From Bradyrhizobium semiaridum (GTDB lineage Bacteria > Pseudomonadota > Alphaproteobacteria > Rhizobiales > Xanthobacteraceae): a DNA stretch of 64,000 bases. This document shows positions 34,388 through 43,296 of the stretch, in pieces (the first letter of the stretch is position 1; the number at the start of each line of letters is the position of its first letter). Below the pieces are notes generated by a model that saw only the letters and a program-made list of their open reading frames with translations, did not search any database and was not told the origin of the DNA. A program made the translations under genes and the position numbers. Where the stretch lies: NCBI RefSeq assembly GCF_020329505.1, contig NZ_JAGKJJ010000007.1:1-64000 (forward strand). Reading direction: 5' to 3'.

Positions 34388-35260
34388 TTACGCGTAGTTG
34401 CTGTCGTCGCCGCCGTCGTCGAACCCGCCGTCGTCATCGTCATCATTGTTGAAGCCGTCGGAGTCGTGATCGCTGTTGTAATCGTCATTGCGGTTGTAGT
34501 CGCTGTTGCGATCATTCGACGCCTGATCGAACAGGCCGGAGCGCGAGCCCTGATCGCTGCCGCGGCCGGACGAGCCGATGTCGCCGATCCCGGCGTCGCG
34601 TGCCAGATCGCTCGAGGACTGGTCGCCGCCCCACGGACGTGAACCGCCGCCGAGGCCATCGGCCAGCGACTGGTGGCTGCCGCCGCCCATCAGGCCGCGG
34701 ATGCTGCTCATCAGCATCGAGCCGCCGACCACGCCGGCCGCGGCCGCCGCAGCCGTGCCGAGGAACGAGCCGCCACCGCCGCCGAAGGCGGGTTGCTGCG
34801 GAGCGCCATATTGCTGGCCGTAGGGCTGTCCTTGCTGACCGTAAGGCGGCTGGCCATAGCCGCCCGCCTGCTGCATCGCCCCGCCCGTGTTCCAGACCGG
34901 GCGGCCGCCAGGATCGCGACCGGGATCACGGCCCATATCGGGCGCGCGCACCGGCGGCACCGAGCCGTGCGACTGGCCCTGTCCGAAGATCGCATCGCGC
35001 ATCGAATCGAGGAAACCGCCGCCTTGCTGCGCGGCCTGCGGCTGGCCCACCGCGGCCTCCAGCTCCTGGATGCGGTCGTGGGCGCGCTTCAGCGCCTCGT
35101 CCTGCACCAGCGCCGTCTGCACCAGCGCGTAGACCGCATTCGGCGCCTTGCGCAGCCCGTCCATGATCGCGGACATGGCGTCGTTGTCGCGCGGGGCATT
35201 CTCCAGCTTGGCGAGCCGGTCGAAGAGATCGTCGATCAGTTGGCGTTCTTGCGGTGTCAT
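34388..35260 (-). CDS. DUF2076 domain protein with low-complexity acidic tail
   Basis: 290 residues from the ATG at 35260 (GGAGAA 5 bases upstream). The conserved N-terminal helix is MTPQERQLIDDLFDRLAKLE, followed by NAVYALVQTALVQDEALKRA, the DUF2076 core. A Gln/Gly/Tyr-rich middle (YGQQGQPYGQQYG), one glycine-flanked hydrophobic segment (FLGTAAAAAAGVVGGSMLM) that may insert in a membrane, and a C-terminal run of Asp/Asn/Gly follow. Function unknown. Confidence 0.85.
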   Translation of the reverse strand: MTPQERQLIDDLFDRLAKLENAPRDNDAMSAIMDGLRKAPNAVYALVQTALVQDEALKRAHDRIQELEAAVGQPQAAQQGGGFLDSMRDAIFGQGQSHGSVPPVRAPDMGRDPGRDPGGRPVWNTGGAMQQAGGYGQPPYGQQGQPYGQQYGAPQQPAFGGGGGSFLGTAAAAAAGVVGGSMLMSSIRGLMGGGSHQSLADGLGGGSRPWGGDQSSSDLARDAGIGDIGSSGRGSDQGSRSGLFDQASNDRNSDYNRNDDYNSDHDSDGFNNDDDDDGGFDDGGDDSNYA

Positions 35261-35391
35261 GGCGTTCTCCATCGCGTCGACACGAATCGGCGCGCCGGAC
35301 ATGTATGGCCGGCTTTGTGGCGCAAGGAGTGGGCGGGCGGATTAAATTTTATCTATGCGACAAAACGACCGGACGAATTATTTGAACCAAT

Positions 35392-36231
35392 TCAGCTCAG
35401 CGTAACATTGTTCAGGGCGAGCAGATCCTTAAAGGCGTCGCTCGCCAGATAGGCATATTCCTTCTCGCGCTGCGTGGTCAGCACGTCGAGCTGTCTCAGC
35501 GTGTCATCGACGAAACCGGGATGGCACATCACGAGGCCGCCCTCCGGCAGGCCCTTCAGGAACTGCTGCATCAGCGGTCCGAAATCTGGCTTCCGGGTGA
35601 AGTCATAAGCGCCGGCGAAGGTCGGATTGAAACGCAGGCCGAGCCGTGCCGCCTTGTGACGGAATTGCGTGCTGAGCACATCCAGCACCAGCGATTTCGG
35701 TCCGGTGATGCGCTGCGCCAGCGGCAGGTTGAGCCCACCCTGGCGCACCCACGCGGCCGGCGCGCGCTCCTTCACCGCGCGCAGAAAGCCGTCGCGCACC
35801 TGCGGGAACAGCTGCGCGTGCTGGTGGCCATCGACGAAATCGGGCGCGCGGCCGAACAGGTCATGGAAGACATCGAGCTGCGCCAGCACCTCGGCATGGA
35901 CCAGCTCGGCGTCGAGCCGCCGCAGCAGCCCTGCCCGCAGCAGTTTCTGGAACGGCATGAACATGTCGCCGTCGAGCGGACGGTAATGCAGGGTCAACGG
36001 CCGGAACGGCGCGGTCAGCGTCACATGCAGGCCGATCGCGCAGCGCGGGCTTTTCGCCACGGAGGCCTGCAGCGCGGCGACCGCGTCGCGGCCGATCGCC
36101 GGCGTCACCATCATGACCGACGTCGCGTTGAGGCGGCCGCGTTCGATCAGCTCGCGAATCGCGCGGTTGACGCCGTCGCTCAGGCCATAGTCATCGGCGC
36201 ACAACCAGATGCGGCGCGCTGCGTCGTTCAT
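35392..36231 (-). CDS. YdjC/ChbG/HpnK/NaxD-family carbohydrate deacetylase
   Basis: 279 residues. Metal-binding landmarks are WLCADDYGLSDGVNRAI (Asp13-Asp14), IGLHVTLT and DFVDGHQHAQLFP; VMCHPGF lies near the C-terminus. Family members remove N-acetyl groups from amino sugars; NaxD of Francisella deacetylates undecaprenyl-phosphate GalNAc. The start overlaps the stop of a DPM/ArnC-type glycosyltransferase by 4 bases, so the two proteins are made together. The inferred substrate is a polyprenyl-phosphate amino sugar, with HpnK-type hopanoid chemistry as the alternative. Confidence 0.85.
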   Translation of the reverse strand: MNDAARRIWLCADDYGLSDGVNRAIRELIERGRLNATSVMMVTPAIGRDAVAALQASVAKSPRCAIGLHVTLTAPFRPLTLHYRPLDGDMFMPFQKLLRAGLLRRLDAELVHAEVLAQLDVFHDLFGRAPDFVDGHQHAQLFPQVRDGFLRAVKERAPAAWVRQGGLNLPLAQRITGPKSLVLDVLSTQFRHKAARLGLRFNPTFAGAYDFTRKPDFGPLMQQFLKGLPEGGLVMCHPGFVDDTLRQLDVLTTQREKEYAYLASDAFKDLLALNNVTLS

Positions 36232-37274
36232 TCGGCGGCGGTCCGCTCGGGCGCGCTTTGCGCCGTGCTGCCGTCGGCATGCTTCTCGGTGTGCTCGGCG
36301 ACGAAGTAGATCGGCCGCGCCTTCAGCTCGGACAGGATCTTGCCGATATATTCGCCGACGATCCCGATCATGATGAGCTGCACGCCGCCAATCGTCATCA
36401 GGCCGACCACCAGCGACGGATAGCCCGGGACCTGCTTGCCGGTGGTAAAGACCTCCCAGAGGATCGAGAGGCCGAACAGGAAGGCGACGCCGGCGAGCAG
36501 CACGCCGAGCAGGCTGGCGAAGCGCAGCGGCGCCACCGAGAACGAGGTCAGGCCCTCGATCGACAGGCCGATCAGCCGCCCCGCATTGAAGGTGGTGACG
36601 CCGTGCGCGCGCGGCGCCGGCTCGTAGTCGACGCGGATCTGCCTGAAGCCGATCCAGCTGGCGAGGCCCTTGAAGAAGCGGTTGCGCTCCGGCAGTTGCC
36701 GCAGCGCTGCGGCCGCGCGCGGCGACAGCAAGCGGAAGTCGCCGGCATCCTCGGGGATCTTCTGCCGCGCGCCCCAGTTGATCAGCGCATAGAAGCCGCG
36801 CACCGCGAGCCGCCGCGCCGCCGATTCATTGTCGCGGTTGGCCTTCGCAGTGTAGACCACGTCGTAGCCGTCGTCGATCCAGTGCGCCACCAGCCGCTCC
36901 ACCAGCGTGGGCGGATGCTGGCCGTCGCCGTCCATGAACAGCACCGCGCCGCGGCGGGCATGGTCGAGGCCGGCCATCAACGCCGCCTCCTTGCCGAAAT
37001 TGCGCGACAGCGACACCACCTGGACATCGAGCGTGTCGGCGGGCAGGCCGCGCGCGATCGCCAAGGTCTCGTCCTTGCTGCCGTCGTCGACATAGACCAC
37101 CTCGCAGGCGAGGCCGTAGCGGCCGTGCAGCGTCCTGGCGAGGTTGATCAGCCGTTCGTGCAGCGCAACAAGGCCGGCGGCCTCGTTGTAGACGGGCACG
37201 ACGATCGACAGGCCCTGCGCGGCGGCGGTCCTGGCTGTGGTGGTCAGGCTGGAGACGTCAGAGCCCAGCATCAT
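36228..37274 (-). CDS. GT2-family polyprenyl-phosphate glycosyltransferase (ArnC/GtrB/FlmF2-like)
   Basis: 348 residues. The GT-A domain shows LSIVVPVYNEAAGLVAL, VVYVDDGSKDETL, SLSRNFGKEAALMAGLDHA and the metal motif FMDGDGQHPPTLV. Two membrane helices follow (about 235-262 and 275-300) with IGIVGEYIGKILSELKARP, the standard ending of DPM1-like bacterial transferases. It loads a sugar nucleotide onto undecaprenyl phosphate at the inner membrane. The 4-base overlap with a YdjC deacetylase points to an N-acetyl-hexosamine. The final periplasmic transferase is not in this window. Confidence 0.88.
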   Translation of the reverse strand: MMLGSDVSSLTTTARTAAAQGLSIVVPVYNEAAGLVALHERLINLARTLHGRYGLACEVVYVDDGSKDETLAIARGLPADTLDVQVVSLSRNFGKEAALMAGLDHARRGAVLFMDGDGQHPPTLVERLVAHWIDDGYDVVYTAKANRDNESAARRLAVRGFYALINWGARQKIPEDAGDFRLLSPRAAAALRQLPERNRFFKGLASWIGFRQIRVDYEPAPRAHGVTTFNAGRLIGLSIEGLTSFSVAPLRFASLLGVLLAGVAFLFGLSILWEVFTTGKQVPGYPSLVVGLMTIGGVQLIMIGIVGEYIGKILSELKARPIYFVAEHTEKHADGSTAQSAPERTAAE

Positions 37275-37353
37275 CGATCAGGTTCCAGAAGTATCCCATA
37301 AAAGAATATGGTACCGCCTGCCGGCTGTCGCCAACATGAACGGCCGCGTCGAC

Positions 37354-38331
37354 TCATTGTCGCAGGAAGGCCGCAAGCTTGGCGAACAGCGGGTTCTCGC
37401 GGTCGAACACGTAGTCGAGCGACACCACCGACACCGTATCGGCGCCGTGGTCGCGCAGGAAGCTGCCGAGCGCGTAGAGTTTGCCGGGCGGGCAGTGCAG
37501 CGTCAGCATGCCGGACGAGGTCGGTCCGCCGAACGGAGCGACCACGCCGAAGCGGTTATGCGCCTCGGTCAGCAGGGCGTCGTTGCAGCCGGCGAAGCGG
37601 GTGCGGACCTCGCGATATTTGCTGGCGCGGGCGCGCGCGGCGATGTGGTCGAGGATGACGCGCGCGGTCTCGCGGGCGCCGTCCGACCAGTCGGCGTCGC
37701 GCGAGGCGACGAGGTTGGCCTGGCTGCGCAGGATCACGCCGTCGTCCAGCACCTTCAGCCCGTTGGCGGCGAGCGTCGCGCCCGTCGTGGTGATGTCGAC
37801 GATCAGCTCGGCGGTGCCGGCGGCGGGCGCACCCTCGGTGGCACCGGCGCTCTCGACGATGCGGTAGTCGCCGACGCCGTGGCGCGCGAAGAAGCCCCGC
37901 GTCAGATTGATGTATTTGGTTGCCACCCGCATGCGGTGATTGTGCTGCTCGCGGAAACCGGAGGCGACGTCATCGAGATCGGCCATGGTGCGGACGTCGA
38001 TCCAGGCCTGCGGCACCGCGACCACGACATTGGCATGGCCGAAGCCGAGGCCGTCGATCATCAGCACGCGCTTGTCGGCATCGGCAATGCTCTCGCGCAC
38101 CAGGTCTTCGCCGGTGACGCCGAGATGCACGCTGCCGCGCGCGAGGTTGGCCGCGATCTCGCTCGCCGACAGATAGGCGATCTCGACATTGTCGACGCCG
38201 GCGATGGTGCCGCGATAGTCGCGCGCGCCGCCGGCCTTCGACAGCGAGAGACCGGCGCGGGCGAAGAAGCCTTCCGCGTTTTCCTGCAGGCGGCCCTTTG
38301 AAGGAACCGCGACGACGAATGGCGCGCTCAT
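37354..38331 (-). CDS. hisG: ATP phosphoribosyltransferase catalytic subunit HisG
   Basis: 325 residues. [19 protein letters not shown] opens the catalytic domain, [11 protein letters not shown] and [22 protein letters not shown] segments (here [20 protein letters not shown]) bind PRPP, and a C-terminal domain of about 75 residues ends the protein. It catalyses the first step of histidine synthesis. The length is that of long-form HisG, although the regulatory partner HisZ, typical of short HisG, is encoded directly upstream with a 4-base overlap. Confidence 0.96.
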   Translation of the reverse strand: MSAPFVVAVPSKGRLQENAEGFFARAGLSLSKAGGARDYRGTIAGVDNVEIAYLSASEIAANLARGSVHLGVTGEDLVRESIADADKRVLMIDGLGFGHANVVVAVPQAWIDVRTMADLDDVASGFREQHNHRMRVATKYINLTRGFFARHGVGDYRIVESAGATEGAPAAGTAELIVDITTTGATLAANGLKVLDDGVILRSQANLVASRDADWSDGARETARVILDHIAARARASKYREVRTRFAGCNDALLTEAHNRFGVVAPFGGPTSSGMLTLHCPPGKLYALGSFLRDHGADTVSVVSLDYVFDRENPLFAKLAAFLRQ

Positions 38332-39506
38332 GCGGCACCTCCGCGGGCGGCGGCCTTGCCATGCCTGGTCAGCGCCTCGATCCAGACCGAGAAGCCGACC
38401 GCGGGAATCGGATTGGCCGCGCCGAGCTGCGACATCAGCCCGTCATAGCGGCCGCCGGCGACCAGCGGCTCGGAACCGTTGCCCCGCGCATGCACCTCGA
38501 ATTCGAAGCCGGTGTAGTAGTCGAGGCCGCGGCCGAACGAGGTCGAGAAGCGCGTGTTGTGGGTGTCGATGCCGCGCGCGGCCATGAAGCCGACGCGGCT
38601 CTCGAGCTGGTCGATCGCGGCGGTGAGATCGAGCTTCGCATCGCCGGCCAGCGCGCGCAGCTGCGCCACGGCATCGTCGGGATCGCCCGCGATCGACAGG
38701 AAGCGCTTGATGATGTTGACGGCGTCGCGCGGCAGCGCGCCGGCCTTCAGCGTCGATTGCTCGAGGAAGCGATCGGCGATCTCGGCGACCGTGCGGCCGC
38801 CGACGTTGGTGGTGCCGGCGATCGACATGAGGTCGGTGACGAGCGCCAGCGCCGCCTTGCGGTCGGAGCCGGCCAGCGCGGCGAGCACGCCCTCATATTC
38901 GTTGCGGCCCGGCGCCGTTGCCAGCGTCAGCCGCTCGATGTCGTCGGTTAGCGAAACCTTGCGGTTGAAATCCTTGATCAGGCGGCGCCGCCACACCGGG
39001 TAGAGCTCGAGCGCATCGATCAGCGCGTTGAACAGCGCAACGTCGCCGGTGCGGATCTCGACATCGCTGACCCCGAATGCCGTAGTCGCCTCCAGCGCCA
39101 GCGCCAGCATCTCGGCGTCGGCGGCGGCGCGGTCCTGCCGGCCGAAGGATTCGATGCCGGCCTGCAGGAACTGGCTCGGCGCGCCGTCGCGATAGCGGAA
39201 CACGGCGCCGAGATAGCTGAAGCCCGCCGGCTGGCCGGTGCGCGGCGAAGCGAGGTAGTCGCGCGCCACCGGGATCGTGAGGTCGGGCCGCAGGCACAGT
39301 TCCTCGCCGGTCGGATCGGTGGTCAGATAGAGGCTCTTGCGGATGTCCTCGCCGGAGAGGTCGAGGAACGGCTCGGCCGGTTGCAGGATCGCGGGCTCCG
39401 ACCTGAGGTAACCAGCCTGCGCGAACGACGCCAGCAGCGTGTCCGCCCAGGCGGCTGCCCCCGAGGCGGAGGCGCTGGCGGATCGTGTTGCGGCAGCTTC
39501 GGTCAT
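38328..39506 (-). CDS. hisZ: ATP phosphoribosyltransferase regulatory subunit HisZ
   Basis: 392 residues from the ATG at 39506. It is a class II aminoacyl-tRNA-synthetase-like paralogue of His[40 protein letters not shown] (motif 2-like), [13 protein letters not shown] and [28 protein letters not shown]. No anticodon-binding domain is present, which distinguishes HisZ from HisS. It forms the allosteric complex with HisG for histidine feedback. The first 18 residues are Ala/Ser-rich and weakly conserved, so the start may be later. Confidence 0.95.
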   Translation of the reverse strand: MTEAAATRSASASASGAAAWADTLLASFAQAGYLRSEPAILQPAEPFLDLSGEDIRKSLYLTTDPTGEELCLRPDLTIPVARDYLASPRTGQPAGFSYLGAVFRYRDGAPSQFLQAGIESFGRQDRAAADAEMLALALEATTAFGVSDVEIRTGDVALFNALIDALELYPVWRRRLIKDFNRKVSLTDDIERLTLATAPGRNEYEGVLAALAGSDRKAALALVTDLMSIAGTTNVGGRTVAEIADRFLEQSTLKAGALPRDAVNIIKRFLSIAGDPDDAVAQLRALAGDAKLDLTAAIDQLESRVGFMAARGIDTHNTRFSTSFGRGLDYYTGFEFEVHARGNGSEPLVAGGRYDGLMSQLGAANPIPAVGFSVWIEALTRHGKAAARGGAA

Positions 39507-39719
39507 TTCGTGGTCCAAAGGGTGCGGAACGGGTTCCGGGCACCGGGTTCCAGGTCGGTTTGGCGCAGCCTCTACCATGCCCGAAGCAGGGTTTCGACAG
39601 GGATCGGCCAAGTGGCTTAATGATTGCGTGCGTTAACGATTTTACGACGGCTTGGCTAGGGTGGATGTCATTCGGAAGCCATAGTCCGGACGAAGCGGGG
39701 CTCTTGTCCCGCCATCTTC

Positions 39720-40493
39720 TCAGCATGACGGGGATAGAACGCCCGGGCCATTCGTCTGCCAATCCCCCAGCGCGGCCTGCACCAGTGCCAGCGCCGCCAC
39801 CGCGGCCGTGTCGGCGCGCAGGATGCGCGGGCCGAGTGCGAGGCGGAGGACAGCGGGCTGGCGCAGCAGCAGCGCGCGCTCCTCGTTGGCGAAGCCGCCC
39901 TCGGGGCCGATCAGCACGTCGATTCCGCCCTTCGCCGATGCCGCCTGCAGCGCCTGCACTGGGTTGGCGACCTCGGCGGCCTCGTCGCAGAACACCAGGA
40001 GGCGCGCTGGATCGCGGCCCGCCAGGAACCGCTCGAGCGGCACCGGATCGGCGACCTCGGCGAGCGAGATGATCCCGCACTGCTCGGCGGCCTCGATCAC
40101 ATTGGCGCGCATCCGCTCGCTATTGACCCGCGACACCTGGGTGAATCGCGTCAGCACCGGCTGCAACCGCGCCGCCCCCAGCTCGACCGCCTTCTGCACC
40201 ATATAGTCGAGCCGGGCGTGCTTGAGCGGTGCGAACACGCAGGCGATGTCGGGCAAACCATCCTGCGCGCGGGTCTGCGCCGTGATCGTCAGCGTATCCG
40301 CCCGCTTGCGGCCGCCGATCTCGGCGCGCCATTCGCCGTCGCGGCCGTTGAACGCCAGCACGCTGTCGCCGGCCGACAGCCGCAGCACGTTGCCGAGATA
40401 GTTGCTCTGGTCGCGGTCGAGCGCGACCGTGGCCCCGGCGCCAAGCGGCGAATCGACGAACAGGCGAGGGCTGCGAAAGTCGTGTTCAGGCAT
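39720..40493 (-). CDS. rsmE: 16S rRNA (uracil-1498-N3)-methyltransferase RsmE
   Basis: 257 residues. The N-terminal PUA-like part has RLFVDSPLGAGATVALDRDQ and YLGNVLRLSAGDSVLAFNGRDGEW. The SPOUT domain has KHARLDYMVQKAVELGAARL, IEAAEQCGI, VLIGPEGGFANEE and LALGPRILRADTAAVAAL, the knot that binds S-adenosylmethionine. It methylates U1498 in the assembled 30S subunit. It is separated from hisZ by 213 bases without features. Confidence 0.95.
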   Translation of the reverse strand: MPEHDFRSPRLFVDSPLGAGATVALDRDQSNYLGNVLRLSAGDSVLAFNGRDGEWRAEIGGRKRADTLTITAQTRAQDGLPDIACVFAPLKHARLDYMVQKAVELGAARLQPVLTRFTQVSRVNSERMRANVIEAAEQCGIISLAEVADPVPLERFLAGRDPARLLVFCDEAAEVANPVQALQAASAKGGIDVLIGPEGGFANEERALLLRQPAVLRLALGPRILRADTAAVAALALVQAALGDWQTNGPGVLSPSC

Positions 40494-40702
40494 AGTTGAT
40501 GGTTCCGCTTTACCGCCGTTCGTAGCCTAAAGGCTTCAAATCGGGGAACAATTTAATGCGCCCGATGTGGCTCTACGCCGCGCTGTCGCCCAAATCCACG
40601 GGTTGTTAAGGCGTCACAGGAATCGTAAAAACGCCCCCAAATTTCGTTGCTTCGTTTTGATGCGCTGGGGTTGCCTGGACCTTTGCCGGAGAAAGACCCT
40701 CG

Positions 40703-41440
40703 ATGATCCGCCGCCTGATCGTGCTGACCATTGCCGCGACTGCGCTGTCCGCAGGCCACGCCATGGCCCAAGGCGCCTTTCCGGCCCCGCTGCCCGGACA
40801 GGTCGGTACCGTCAACGACCCGGCCTTCCCGCCGGTGAATGGCGCACGGGCCGCTCCGGCCCGCAGCGCTCCCGCCAACAGCCCCTTTCCGCCGGTCAAC
40901 GGCGCTCCCGCGGCCCAGGTCGGCGCGACGCCGTCGGCGTTCCCGAGCAATGGCGCGGCCCCGATCGCCGGCGGCGGATTGTCGTCGCCGCCCCCGCCGG
41001 CCGCAGCAGGCGGAGAGGGCGGTCCTTCCGAAGCCTGTATGAAGAATTTCGTTCCGCTGCGCGAAGAAGCTGAAAAGCGCGGCAAGGCGATCAAGACCGC
41101 GAGCGACAAGCACGCCAGCGCGGCCGAGGCCTGCAAGCTGATCGGCAATTACAGCCAGGCCGAGGTCAAGATGATCAAATATGTCGAGACCAACGCCGCC
41201 AAGTGCGGAATTCCGCCGCAGATCGCCGATCAGCTCAAGGCCGGCCACAAGAACACCGAAGGCCTGTTGAAGCGGGTTTGCGGCGCCGCCGAGCAGCAGG
41301 CCCAGGCGCAGCAGCGCGGACCCGCCGGTCCGTCGCTCAGCGACGTGCTGGGCTCGTCCGCGGCGCTGCCGGAAGCAACGCCGACCAGGAAGGGCGGCAG
41401 CACTTTCGATACGCTGAACGGCAACGTTCTGACCCGATAA
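40703..41440 (+). CDS. Exported hypothetical protein with proline-rich repeats
   Basis: 245 residues. A signal peptide (1-22, ALSAGHAMAQ) precedes a disordered region with FPPVNGA twice and FPSNGA once. A helical domain follows with three cysteines in conserved-looking contexts (SEACMKNFVPLREEAEKRG, AAEACKLIGNYSQAEVKMIKY, AAKCGIPPQIADQLKAGH) and a fourth in KRVCGAA. A low-complexity Gln-rich tail ends the protein. I recognise the type from Bradyrhizobium but know no function. Lies 10 bases ahead of ubiA, probably in one transcript. Confidence 0.7.
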   Translation: MIRRLIVLTIAATALSAGHAMAQGAFPAPLPGQVGTVNDPAFPPVNGARAAPARSAPANSPFPPVNGAPAAQVGATPSAFPSNGAAPIAGGGLSSPPPPAAAGGEGGPSEACMKNFVPLREEAEKRGKAIKTASDKHASAAEACKLIGNYSQAEVKMIKYVETNAAKCGIPPQIADQLKAGHKNTEGLLKRVCGAAEQQAQAQQRGPAGPSLSDVLGSSAALPEATPTRKGGSTFDTLNGNVLTR

Positions 41441-41450
41441 CGGATCGCCC

Positions 41451-42383
41451 ATGAGCGACCTCAGCGCCCGCGTTGCCGACTCTACCGGCAACTGGGTGGA
41501 TACCCATGCGCCGGTGTGGTCGCGGCCGTATCTGCGGCTGTCGCGGTTCGATCGCTCGATCGGTTCATGGCTGCTGCTGATGCCGTGCTGGTGGTCGGCG
41601 GCGCTGGCTGCCGGCGTTGCGCACAACATCACGCAATTGCCGCTGGTGGTCGTGCTGTTCTTCATCGGTGCTTTCGTGATGCGCGGCGCGGGCTGCACCT
41701 GGAACGACATCACCGATCGCGATCTCGACGACAAGGTCGAGCGCACCCGCTCGCGGCCGATCCCGGCCGGACAGGTGACGGTGACGCAGGCGCTGGTCTG
41801 GATGGTGCTGCAGGCGCTGGTCGGGCTCGCCGTGCTGCTGCAGTTCAACCGCTTTGCGGTGCTGGCCGGCATCGCCTCGCTTTTGATCGTCGCGATCTAT
41901 CCGTTCATGAAGCGCATCACCTGGTGGCCGCAGGTCGTGCTCGGCCTCGCCTTCTCCTATGGCGCGCTGATGGGCTTTGCGGTGACCTTCGCGCGGATCG
42001 ACCTGACCGCGGTTGCGCTCTACGCCGGATCGATCGCCTGGGTGATCGGCTACGACACCATCTACGCCCATCAGGATGCCGAGGACGATGCGCTGATCGG
42101 CGTCAAATCCACCGCGCGCCTGTTCGGCGAACGCACCCATCGCGCGCTGGTGGTGCTCTATGGCCTCGCCGTGCTGCTGATCGGCGTGGCGCTCGCGCTT
42201 GCCGGCACAGGATGGCCGGCCTGGATCGGCCTTGGCGCCTTCGCGCTGCATCTCGCCTGGCAGATCCGCCGCCTCGACATCAAGGACGGCGCGCTCTGCC
42301 TGCGCATCTTCTGGTCCAATCGCGAAGCCGGCTTGCTGCTGTTCGCCGGCCTCGTCGTGGATGCCGTGCTGCGCGCGATGTGA
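41451..42383 (+). CDS. ubiA: 4-hydroxybenzoate polyprenyltransferase
   Basis: 310 residues with about eight membrane helices. Prenyl-diphosphate/Mg motifs are NDITDRDLDDKVERTRSRP (residues about 84-102) and YDTIYAHQDAEDDALIG. IGSWLLLMPCWWS at the N-terminus is the usual UbiA start. It attaches the polyprenyl tail to 4-hydroxybenzoate in ubiquinone synthesis at the inner membrane. The ring motif RSRPIPAGQVT is intact. Confidence 0.95.
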   Translation: MSDLSARVADSTGNWVDTHAPVWSRPYLRLSRFDRSIGSWLLLMPCWWSAALAAGVAHNITQLPLVVVLFFIGAFVMRGAGCTWNDITDRDLDDKVERTRSRPIPAGQVTVTQALVWMVLQALVGLAVLLQFNRFAVLAGIASLLIVAIYPFMKRITWWPQVVLGLAFSYGALMGFAVTFARIDLTAVALYAGSIAWVIGYDTIYAHQDAEDDALIGVKSTARLFGERTHRALVVLYGLAVLLIGVALALAGTGWPAWIGLGAFALHLAWQIRRLDIKDGALCLRIFWSNREAGLLLFAGLVVDAVLRAM

Positions 42384-42395
42384 TTTCTACACTTC

Positions 42396-42490
42396 GTCAT
42401 TCCGGGGCTCGCGAAGCGAGAGCCCGGAATCCATCGGGCAGCAGCGTTGGTGGATGAATGGATTCCGGGCTCGCGCCAAGTGGCGCGCAC
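42396..42490. repeat. Dispersed GTCATTCCGGGG...GGATTCCGGGC repeat
   Basis: AGCCCGGAATCCAT and ATGGATTCCGGGCT pair perfectly over 14 bases with a loop of about 25, downstream of ubiA and ahead of a convergent gene. Confidence 0.8.
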
Positions 42491-42498
42491 GGAGTAAC

Positions 42499-43023
42499 TC
42501 AATCCCGCGCGATGATCTCGCGCTCGCCGCGGTGCACGCTTGCCTCATCGCGGGGAAAACCGGCGCGGCGGCGGACCAGGAATTTCGGGCGGCGACGGCT
42601 GATGACGTTGCGGCGGCGCCGGCGTGCCGCCGGCTCGCGCGGGGCTTCCTCGGTCAGCTGCGGAAGCTGAAAGATCTCGCTCCACATCTGCCAGGCCGCG
42701 GCGATCTCGTCGGCATCGGAGCTCGAGCCGAGCGGAATGGTGAGCGCGGGATCGCGATGCACCAGCACCAGCATCTGCGCGTCGTCGATGCCGCGCACGG
42801 CGACGCCGAGGAAATCGCTGACGCGGACATTGACGGCCATCCGCATGCCGAGCACGGCACGGCGCAGCACGACATGTTCGCGATGCAACTCGACCTGCCG
42901 CATGCCGCCATCCGCGCGCGAATCCTGCGCGTGGAAGCTGAGCGGAAGGGAAGGAGGGTCGAGCCGCTCTGCACGGCTCGACCCGGCGGAATTGCTTCCG
43001 CTTGTTGATGTTTGACGCCTCAC
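42499..43023 (-). CDS. Conserved hypothetical protein (DUF6101-type)
   Basis: 174 residues from a GTG start with GGGGAGA upstream. The middle is a compact domain (MRQVELHREHVVLRRAVLGM, MAVNVRVSDFLGVAVRGID, VLVHRDPALTIPLGSSSD), with a PilZ-like beta flavour. The C-terminus is strongly basic (AARRRRRNVISRRRPKFLVRRR), suggesting nucleic acid or membrane binding. From memory this corresponds to DUF6101, seen only in this bacterial group; I am not certain. It lies between ubiA and pmbA. Confidence 0.65.
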   Translation of the reverse strand: MRRQTSTSGSNSAGSSRAERLDPPSLPLSFHAQDSRADGGMRQVELHREHVVLRRAVLGMRMAVNVRVSDFLGVAVRGIDDAQMLVLVHRDPALTIPLGSSSDADEIAAAWQMWSEIFQLPQLTEEAPREPAARRRRRNVISRRRPKFLVRRRAGFPRDEASVHRGEREIIARD

Positions 43024-43296
43024 GCCTTTATCTCCCCGCCGGGATTATGTTCCCGGTCGATGCGGAGACCTTAGCCGAGCGATGGCCGTTTCAGCTTAAA
43101 AAGCCTGGTTAACCCGATCTGACTCCGCGCCATGATTGACAAGAGGTTGGCCCGCATGATTGACGAAGCCTTGCGCGGACCGCTCAAATCTTTGTTGTCC
43201 GGCGCTGCAAAGCGCTTGAAATCCCTGTGAATCCGGCACATCTGGAGGGTTCGTGACCTCCTCCCGCCCCGCCGTCCAATCTGCAGGAAATCGTTC

